Source of the DNA: Sphingomonas sp.
GTDB lineage: Bacteria; Pseudomonadota; Alphaproteobacteria; Sphingomonadales; Sphingomonadaceae
Assembly: GCA_017849555.1 (NCBI GenBank)
Contig: JAFIGU010000107.1
Coordinates: 124,001-188,000, forward strand
Length of the DNA: 64,000 nt
Reading direction: 5' to 3'
Shown: positions 59,165 to 64,000 of the stretch, piece after piece
How positions within the stretch are numbered: position 1 is the stretch's first letter
Layout of the letters: every line of letters begins with the position of its first letter
The notes under the pieces: model-generated
Database searches by the model: none
Told to the model about the DNA's origin: nothing
Seen by the model: only the letters and a program-made list of their open reading frames with translations
Position numbers and translations under genes: made by a program

Positions 59165-61326
59165 CAGAACCGATAATCCCAGCCGAGCGTGAAGGTGCGC
59201 CCGCGCCCGGCGAAGAAGCTCAAATTGTCGGTCGGCAATCGCGTGTCGCTCGAATAATCGATGTAGAAAGTGTCGAACAGATTCTGCACGCTGAGGCTCA
59301 ACCCGCCATAGCCGGTGTCATATCGGATCGAGGCGTCGGTGACATTATACCCGCCGAAGTCGTTGCGCGGATCGCGGCTGGGCCCCTTGAAGGTGCGCGA
59401 CAGATAGAATTGCGATTGCACCCGCGCCGAAACGCGCCCGCGGTCATAGCTCGCGGCGAGATTGAGGCGATCGGGCGAGATGTTGGTGCCGTCGAGATCG
59501 GTATCGACCTTCCCGTCGGGCATCTTGTCGCTGTCGTAGCGCCCCTTGAGATGCGCATAGCCGACCTGGACCCGCGCGCCCTCGATCGGCAGCGCCACCC
59601 CGAGATTGATCTCCAGCCCCTGGATCTCGGTGCGCAGCCGCTGGACGTCGAAGATCCCGCCGGGATTGGCGATCAGCAATTGCCCCTTGTCGCTCGACGA
59701 CCAGAAATAGGCGATGCTGGCGTCGAGCGGCCCGCGCTTCAGCTCGACGCCGATTTCGCGGTTGTTCGAAACGATCGGGCTGATGTCGAGATAATTGTCG
59801 AGATCGACGCCCGGACGATTGATCGCGCGGGTGATGCGGCCGACATCGGGGACGGTGAAGCCCTCCGCATAGCTCGCATAGAGCCGGAATCCCGCGCTGG
59901 GTTCGACGATCACCCCGCCGTTGAACAACGCATCCTGAAACGACGGCTTGCCCCCCGACACGAAGGTCCGGCCGGCGCTGGCGAGCGTGGTATAATCGTC
60001 GATGCGGATCTGATCGTTTTCCCAGCGCACCCCGCCGGCGAGGCGGAGTTTTCGGTCGAACAAGGCGAGATTGAGCTGGCCGAACGGCGCGAAGCTGCGA
60101 AAGTCGGTCGGCGGCACCCAGACGCGGTTGGTCATGATGAGCCGCTGTTCGGTCTTGTCCCACAGCGCGTCGAAGCCGAGCGTCGCGGTGAGCGCCTCGA
60201 AGCCGGGAATCGCGCGTTCGTAGCTGATCTTCGCGCCGATCTTGCGCGAACGGTTCTGCGATTGATCAAGCAACGTGCCGATCGGCGCGAGCTGCGCGTC
60301 CTGAAACGTCGCGATCGGGTTGATCTCGGCGCCGAAGGTGTCGCGGGTCCGGTTCCAGAAGATCTGGCTGACGAAATTGCCGCCCCACAGATGGGGATCG
60401 GTCAGCGAGAGCGCGACGCTGTCGGTCTGGCTGGTCGCGGCCTCTCCCGGCGGGGTGCCGCGCACCGCGCTGGTCGGCACGCCGGTGAGGCGATCGCCCG
60501 CGACGGCGACATATCGGCCCGCGCCGCGCAGGCGGAAGTGGCTCACGATCAGGTCGAGCCGCGCGGTATCGCCCAGCGCATAGCCGAAGCGGCCGAACAA
60601 CGAGAGCGTGCGCGAATCCTGCGTTTCGCCCTGTGTCAGATTGAGGCCGACCCGCCGGCCGGCGCCGTCGTAGAATGTGCCGCGCTTCTCATAAGCCGCG
60701 CCCAGCGTGGCGTCGAACCGGCCCGTCTTGTACTGGATCAGCCCGGCGGCCTTGCCGCCGAGACCGTCGCCGCTGAAATCATTGTCGGCCGATCCCTGCA
60801 GCAGCATCCGGCCGCCGATCCCTTCCGTCGTCGGCGCGCCGACGGTGACCTGATTGACGATGCCCCCGGTGCCGCCGATCCCCTGGAGCGCGTTCGAGCC
60901 GTAGATGAGCTCGACGCGATCGACGAAGAAGCCGTCGATGGTGAAGCCGTCGCGGCTCCCGTCGCGCAGCGGGGTGGATTGCGGGATGCCGTTGATCGCG
61001 AACAAGGGCGAGCGGCCGCGCAGGGTTTCGCCCGCGCCCGAAAGTTTCTGCCGGGTCGGCGAGAAGGAGGGGGTGAGCGTCGCCACCGCATCGGTGACCG
61101 AGCCCGAGATGGCGATCTGCTGGTCGAGCGACTTCTTGTCGATGACATCGATCGTCAGCGGCAGGGCGCTGGGCGGGAGCGCACTGCGCGCCGCGGTGAC
61201 CACGATATCGCTGCCGGACGCACGCTGGCTTCCTGCGGCGTCGTCATCCGCCGCGAACGCCGGGACGGCCGGCGCCGCAAGAGCCGTCGCGCCGATCGCG
61301 AGACGCAGCAGGTAATTCGCGTGCAT
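59164..61326 (-). CDS. TonB-dependent siderophore-type receptor
   Basis: About 720 residues, outer membrane. A signal peptide (LLRLAIGATALAAPAVPAFA) is followed by DIVVTAARSALPPSALPL (TonB box), the plug with FFVDRVELIYGSNALQGIGGTGGIVNQVTV, and a C-terminal barrel ending RTFTLGWDYRF. ATG 61326 is preferred because it begins the signal peptide and has GGGGGGAA upstream; ATG 61365 is the in-frame alternative. It is cotranscribed with the PepSY protein gene, as for ferric siderophore uptake. Small palindromes are present upstream (61357-61369 and 61392-61402). Confidence 0.9.
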   Translation of the reverse strand: MHANYLLRLAIGATALAAPAVPAFAADDDAAGSQRASGSDIVVTAARSALPPSALPLTIDVIDKKSLDQQIAISGSVTDAVATLTPSFSPTRQKLSGAGETLRGRSPLFAINGIPQSTPLRDGSRDGFTIDGFFVDRVELIYGSNALQGIGGTGGIVNQVTVGAPTTEGIGGRMLLQGSADNDFSGDGLGGKAAGLIQYKTGRFDATLGAAYEKRGTFYDGAGRRVGLNLTQGETQDSRTLSLFGRFGYALGDTARLDLIVSHFRLRGAGRYVAVAGDRLTGVPTSAVRGTPPGEAATSQTDSVALSLTDPHLWGGNFVSQIFWNRTRDTFGAEINPIATFQDAQLAPIGTLLDQSQNRSRKIGAKISYERAIPGFEALTATLGFDALWDKTEQRLIMTNRVWVPPTDFRSFAPFGQLNLALFDRKLRLAGGVRWENDQIRIDDYTTLASAGRTFVSGGKPSFQDALFNGGVIVEPSAGFRLYASYAEGFTVPDVGRITRAINRPGVDLDNYLDISPIVSNNREIGVELKRGPLDASIAYFWSSSDKGQLLIANPGGIFDVQRLRTEIQGLEINLGVALPIEGARVQVGYAHLKGRYDSDKMPDGKVDTDLDGTNISPDRLNLAASYDRGRVSARVQSQFYLSRTFKGPSRDPRNDFGGYNVTDASIRYDTGYGGLSLSVQNLFDTFYIDYSSDTRLPTDNLSFFAGRGRTFTLGWDYRF

Positions 61327-61356
61327 AGATTCCCCCCGGGTTGCGAGGAGGTTCCT

Positions 61357-61369
61357 AGAAATCATTTCT
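61357..61369. promoter_or_regulatory. Short palindrome upstream of the siderophore-type receptor
   Basis: AGAAAT-C-ATTTCT, a perfect inverted repeat 30 bp before the start codon. A second palindrome, GAATA-T-TATTC-like, lies at 61392-61402. A Fur-type regulator is possible for this iron-type receptor, but neither is a clear Fur box. Confidence 0.3.
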
Positions 61370-61528
61370 GGCTAATGCAACGCACTCGCAAGAATATTAT
61401 TCGGTAGAGCCGGAGCGGCGAGAAGAGAATTTACACGCCGCGTGGCGGACCGGAGCGGAATCCGCGCCTTATGCCTACTCCAGAGGAGCGCCGCCCGCTC
61501 CCCGGCAATCGCATTTGGTATGATCCTT

Positions 61529-61635
61529 CGTCACCCCGGCCCGGTGCCGGGTCCACTCCGCCTCCTGCCTTATGGCAAGAGCGTCTTGTCCAGCCGATGC
61601 CTCCCGGCGGTCCCCGGTATAAGGCCGGGGTGACG
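61529..61635. repeat. 107-bp element bounded by 13-bp inverted repeats
   Basis: The ends (61529-61541 and 61623-61635) are perfect inverted repeats starting CGTCACCCCGGCC. The form and composition match the intergenic elements with CACCCCGG ends common in sphingomonads, and resemble the cluster at 28.2-28.4 kb. The 423-bp space 61327-61749 holds no other recognisable gene. Confidence 0.6.
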
Positions 61636-61749
61636 CAGAGGCGAAACCGCATATGCAAAGGCTCTTTGCGACGCGCCTCCTACACGAACCCGCGGATGAC
61701 ACCTGCGAGAAAGCGCAATAGGCTCCGGGCGTTACACCGGCGGAGGGGT

Positions 61750-62190
61750 ATGGCGCAGGAACTTATCTTCTGGCCGATGATCGTGATGGCGCTGCTCACC
61801 TTCGTCCCGCTGGCGATGATGCCGGTCAAGCGAATCCGGTCTGCGGTTCGCGGCGACACCACGCCCGACGATTATAGGTTCGGCGAATCCGCGCGGGTCC
61901 CCACCGACGTCGCGCTTCCCAATCGCAACTATATGAACACGCTCGAAGTGCCGCTGCTGTTTCACGTCCTGCTGATCGCTCTCTACGCGACCCACAGGGT
62001 CGATATCGCCTTCGTATCGCTGGCCTGGGCTTATGTCTTATTGCGGAGCCTCCACAGCTTTATCCATCTGACCTACAACAGGGTAACGCACCGCGTGGTG
62101 CCGTTCGCCGCCAGCAACTTCGTGCTGATCACGATGTGGCTGCTATTCGCGCTCAGTCTTTTCCGCTTCGGTCACCAGGGCATCGGTTGA
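61750..62190 (+). CDS. MAPEG family membrane protein
   Basis: A 146-residue protein with four hydrophobic helices. The MAPEG pattern is seen in FWPMIVMALLTFVPLAMMPVKR, ALPNRNYMNTLEVPLLFHVLLIALYATH and AYVLLRSLHSFIHLTYNRVTHR. The frame extends upstream through the repeat element, but GGAGGGG stands just before ATG 61750, and homology starts there. Eukaryotic members are glutathione-linked enzymes; the bacterial ones are mostly uncharacterised membrane proteins. It is a single gene between two unrelated units. Confidence 0.88.
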   Translation: MAQELIFWPMIVMALLTFVPLAMMPVKRIRSAVRGDTTPDDYRFGESARVPTDVALPNRNYMNTLEVPLLFHVLLIALYATHRVDIAFVSLAWAYVLLRSLHSFIHLTYNRVTHRVVPFAASNFVLITMWLLFALSLFRFGHQGIG

Positions 62191-62391
62191 TCGGCAGGCC
62201 CAGCCAGAGTTGCCACATCACAAGACGCTCGCGACCTCCGCTACCGCGACAGCCCAATGCCACGGCGATCTGGGGCCGGATCGTCAGCCAGGAATTCGCG
62301 AGCGCGCCGCCCAAATCTTGAGGATTTGCGCGGCGCCGACTTTGCGATAAGGGCGCCTACGCCGGCCGGGCCTGCCCGGCGGGCGAAGATC

Positions 62392-62577
62392 GCGCCGGTT
62401 CCCCGCAAGGGGATTCAAAGGGAACGGGGTTCGATACCCCGGCTGCCCCTGCAACTGTGAGCGGCGAGCGAGATCCACCAGCGCGGGGCGCGTCGCCCCG
62501 CGCGGCCACTGGGCGACCGGGAAGGCGTGGATCGAGCGACGACCCGCGAGCCAGGAGACCTGCCGGCGCGGGTCGCT
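62392..62577 (+). ncRNA. Cobalamin riboswitch (AdoCbl aptamer)
   Basis: All core blocks are present in order: AAAGGGAA near 62417-62424, GCTGCCCCTGCAACTGTGA near 62442-62460, CACTGGGCGACCGGGAAGG near 62507-62525, and the B12 box GCCAGGAGACCTGCC at 62550-62564 inside a GC-rich hairpin. It controls the BtuB-like receptor gene that begins about 190 bases downstream. The leader between aptamer and start codon is GC-rich; no T-run terminator is evident, so translational control is likely. Confidence 0.95.
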
Positions 62578-62765
62578 CAATGCTTCGGTCCAGGGGTCGG
62601 CCGCGGCACGGGGGTTCTTCCGTCGAGCGACGCGCAGCCGCGCGGCCCGGGGCCGCACGCGGCGCGAGCTGGCCGGGGCACCCGCGTTCGCCCCTGCCCG
62701 CCTGCGCCGCGCGTCCGACCGGACAGCCCCGCCCACGCCGAACGAACCGACGCGACGTGGAATGA

Positions 62766-64000
62766 ATGATGACCAGAATGTTTGTTTCCCTGCTTGCGCT
62801 TGTCGCCGCCACCCCGGCGCTTGCGCTGAGCGACCAGCCCCCTGCCCCCGCCGATTCCGCCGAAGTCGCGGCAGCGCGCGCCGGCGACGTCGTCGTCACC
62901 GCCTCGCGCTCGGGCGATGCGATCCCGACCGATCTGATCGGTTCCTCGGTGACCGTGCTCGACAGCGACGCGCTCGCGCAGCGCCAGACGCGGATGGTTT
63001 CCGATATCCTGCGCGACGCGCCGGGCGTGGCGGTCAGCCGCTCGGGGGCGATCGGCGGGACGACGCAGGTGCGCATCCGCGGGTCGGAGAGCAACCACGT
63101 CCTCGTCTTCGTCGACGGGATCAAGGCGAGCGATCCTTATTACAGCGAGTTCGACTTCGCCGGGCTCGTCGCCGACGAGAATGCACGGATCGAGGTGCTG
63201 CGCGGCCAGCAGAGCGCGCTCTACGGATCGGATGCGATCGGCGGGGTGATCAGCTACGCCACGCTCACCGGCCGCGAAGCGCCGGGCATCACCGCGCGCG
63301 CCGAGGGCGGGTCGCAAGGCAGTTTCGCCGCCGCGGCGCGCGCCGGCGGGGTCGCCGGGGACAATGTGGATTACGCTGTGTCCGCCGCCTATCTCACCAC
63401 CAAGGGCTATCCGGCGGCGCCCGGCGGATCGCGCGATCTCGGCGCCGACAATCTCGGGGTGTCGTTCAAGACCAACTGGACCCCCTCGCCCGTGTTCAAG
63501 CTCACCGCGGTCGGGCGTTACAATTACACCCGCGCCGATACCGACGATCAGGCGATCGCGCCCAATTCGCCGGTGGTGCTGGGCTATCCGGTGATCACGC
63601 TCGTCGACACCCCGGGGAGCTATTACAAGAACAACACCTATTACGGCCTCGTCAGCGCCGAGCTCAATCTGTTCGACGGCGCGTGGAGCAACATGCTGTC
63701 GGGGCAGATCACCGATGCCGCGCGCGACGGCTATACCAGCGCGGGCTACAGCTATGGCGATCGCGGCCGGCGCTATCGCGCGGCGTTCAACAGCACCGTC
63801 CGCTTCGGCAGCGAACATGTCCGCAACCGCTTCACTTATGCGGTCGATTTCGAGCGCGAACAGGCGCGGGTGATCGATCCCTCGGGCTATGCCTTCACCG
63901 GCACCAACCGGTCGGACACCACCGGCTTCGTCGCCGAATATGAGCTGACCGTCGACCAGCGGCTGTCGCTCGGCGCCTCCGCCCGGATCGACCAATATTC
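62766..64000 (+). CDS. btuB: TonB-dependent vitamin B12 receptor, BtuB-like (3' partial)
   Basis: The first 411 codons of an outer-membrane receptor; the frame runs open to the window end. The signal peptide (FVSLLALVAATPALA) is followed by GDVVVTASRSGDAIPTDLIG (TonB box), SDILRDAPGVAVSRSG, TTQVRIRGSESNHVLVFVDGIKASDP and RIEVLRGQQSALYGSDAIGGVISY, the plug of the BtuB type. The reading frame is that of ATG 62766 (or 62769), not of the nearby ATG 62762. The cobalamin riboswitch in the leader assigns the function: uptake of cobalamin or cobinamide. Confidence 0.92.
   Translation, partial: MMTRMFVSLLALVAATPALALSDQPPAPADSAEVAAARAGDVVVTASRSGDAIPTDLIGSSVTVLDSDALAQRQTRMVSDILRDAPGVAVSRSGAIGGTTQVRIRGSESNHVLVFVDGIKASDPYYSEFDFAGLVADENARIEVLRGQQSALYGSDAIGGVISYATLTGREAPGITARAEGGSQGSFAAAARAGGVAGDNVDYAVSAAYLTTKGYPAAPGGSRDLGADNLGVSFKTNWTPSPVFKLTAVGRYNYTRADTDDQAIAPNSPVVLGYPVITLVDTPGSYYKNNTYYGLVSAELNLFDGAWSNMLSGQITDAARDGYTSAGYSYGDRGRRYRAAFNSTVRFGSEHVRNRFTYAVDFEREQARVIDPSGYAFTGTNRSDTTGFVAEYELTVDQRLSLGASARIDQY

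Noticed and set aside
1..64000. tRNA genes, rRNA genes, transposases, phage or CRISPR loci
   Set aside because: None was seen on either strand; the only mobile-type DNA is the small palindromic elements reported.

Overview
The window is high-GC DNA with almost no non-coding space. It carries five TonB-dependent receptor genes (the last one cut by the window end), paired PQQ dehydrogenase/cytochrome c genes, CaiB-type CoA transferase, an Anbu proteasome operon and palindromic GC-rich intergenic elements. Together these suggest an alphaproteobacterium, most likely a sphingomonad (Sphingomonas sensu lato). No rRNA, tRNA, CRISPR array, insertion sequence or phage gene was found. All assignments rest on reading the translations; no database search was run.

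Region 1 (1-45807) looks like a large catabolic island. It opens with an amidohydrolase (cut by the window edge), an ACS-type MFS transporter, a cytochrome c, an iron-dependent alcohol dehydrogenase, an aldehyde dehydrogenase and a first PQQ dehydrogenase/cytochrome c pair. A minus-strand block follows (glycolipid-binding protein, phosphoinositide phospholipase C, TonB receptor), then enoyl-CoA hydratase plus CaiB CoA transferase. Next come a second PQQ dehydrogenase/cytochrome c pair, an exported bicupin - ABM monooxygenase - SMP-30 lactonase operon, a second MFS transporter, another cupin, and a TonB receptor - GH3 glycosidase operon. Four near-identical 17-bp palindromes, ATCATAT-N3-ATATGAT, sit in front of these transcription units and define a putative local regulon whose regulator gene is not evident here.

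From 28.4 to 40.4 kb a MarR regulator faces a DUF3237 - CocE/NonD hydrolase - DUF3237 - TonB receptor operon that ends in a strong terminator. A type-B carboxylesterase and a tannase/feruloyl-esterase-type enzyme follow, then two SnoaL-like proteins with an MFS transporter. Tandem MarR-type operator candidates at 29.0 kb recur in front of the distant MFS-SnoaL operon at 40.4 kb. From 40.4 to 45.8 kb a ketopantoate-reductase-like gene and a LysR regulator diverge from a benzoylformate decarboxylase (MdlC-like) and a BenAB/AntAB-type Rieske dioxygenase. The likely theme is uptake and breakdown of plant-derived aromatic esters or glycosides; the actual substrate is inference.

Region 2 (45845-49798) is a tight four-gene operon: circularly permuted ATP-grasp, alpha-E, transglutaminase-like protease and Anbu. 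It is a conserved but biochemically poorly understood proposed peptide ligase/protease system. A lipid kinase gene follows, then a TrxR-like flavoprotein with a cNMP-binding domain, translationally coupled to a 25-codon remnant of a UBP-type zinc-finger gene.

Region 3 (52710-64000) concerns cobalamin: cobU, cobD, cbiB, an intervening MFS gene and cobQ; then a PepSY membrane protein with a TonB siderophore-type receptor, a MAPEG protein, and a clear cobalamin riboswitch in front of a BtuB-like receptor that runs off the right end.
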